Below are positions 63,481 to 64,000 of a DNA stretch of 64,000 nucleotides, piece after piece. The notes beneath the pieces were generated by a model. It saw only the letters and a program-made list of their open reading frames with translations. It was not told the DNA's origin and searched no databases. The position numbers were made by a program, and so were the translations under genes. Within the stretch, counting starts at the first letter, position 1. Each line of letters begins with the position of its first letter. Source of the stretch: Otis tarda (taxonomy: Eukaryota; Chordata; Aves; Otidiformes; Otididae); NCBI GenBank assembly GCA_026413225.1, contig CM048552.1, positions 27,827,001-27,891,000 of the forward strand, in the 5' to 3' direction.

Positions 63481-64000
63481 CGAGAGGTCCACACCTAGTG
63501 TATGACCACATACTGCTACGGTCCACCAAGGAGATATTGACACAAAAAAAAAGGCAACTTTAACCATATGACTACACGGCAAAATATTTCCAGCGGAAGG
63601 CGAGAAAGATTAATTACACTACATAAGGCAGTTAACGAAGCCTTACCTTGGCATATGATGTACAACACCGGTTACCCAATTATGAAACTGACAGAAAACT
63701 GAAAGAGCAGAGTATTACTAGCACAACAAAGGACATCCAGTCATTTTAAGAGAGCAGGCTAGGACAACCTAACTCACTCAACCACACAAGGGGAGGACAA
63801 AGAGGGGAAAACCCCATGTGAATGCATTGGGAACCGGTCCTCATGGGCAGTGGTGCAGCTTCTGAAGGTGAAGGAGAGAGCTATCATGAGCACAAACACG
63901 TGCAAACCAGTCACGAGTGCATCTGGGCTGCAGTAGGAGCAAGCTTTCTAACCGTCAGAGCTATCAAGTTCCAGAAAAATCTTTCAATGCTGTGGTTTAT
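63481..64000. other. Unique sequence to the window end
   Basis: I see no feature. It may include further, unrecognisable remains of the LINE at 63.1 kb. Confidence 0.4.

Noticed and set aside
1..64000. Prokaryotic-type systems such as operons, CRISPR or mobile gene cassettes
   Set aside because: Coding density, CR1 and avian LTR content and base composition all point to vertebrate nuclear DNA. No such genes are present.

Overview
The window looks like bird nuclear DNA, almost all of it non-coding. It is AT-rich, has no dense ORFs or operons, and carries 3' fragments of CR1 retrotransposons with the typical ATTCTATG-type ends. It also carries one complete solo LTR and one LTR fragment of the avian endogenous-retrovirus type whose terminus reads GGGGTTAAACCACxACA or a close variant. 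I see no rRNA, tRNA, CRISPR array, plasmid or prokaryotic feature. The many short ORFs are what chance gives in such DNA, and I left most of them out.

Layout: 1-13.5 kb is single-copy sequence with an AT-rich, possibly conserved block near 1.1-1.33 kb. A CR1 3' end (13499-13635) and a 1131-bp solo LTR (13801-14931, minus strand, perfect 5-bp target duplication ACCAA) follow. From 15 to 29 kb there is single-copy sequence with two stretches resembling conserved non-coding elements and two CpG-rich patches. A longer CR1 copy lies at 29286-29640. Two exon-like segments with good splice sites on the plus strand lie at 33245-33311 and 36823-36993. CR1 copies at 39.0, 44.5, 46.3 and 53.8 kb and an LTR fragment at 50.3 kb follow. 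A degenerate LINE reverse-transcriptase segment lies at about 63.1 kb.

The best protein-coding candidate is a 3'-terminal coding exon on the minus strand (52891-53158). It has a strong splice acceptor, 88 open codons and a stop. I cannot name the gene. If it is real, 53.2-64 kb is probably intronic or upstream sequence of that gene. The plus-strand exon candidates at 33-37 kb would then belong to a separate, convergent transcript, coding or lncRNA. Two further exon-like patches (58.8 kb and 59.3-59.5 kb) are ambiguous in strand.

I found no convincing new biological system. The points most worth a second look are the unnamed terminal exon, the splice-bounded segments at 33-37 kb, and the LTR fragment flanked by 10-bp direct repeats at 50.3 kb.
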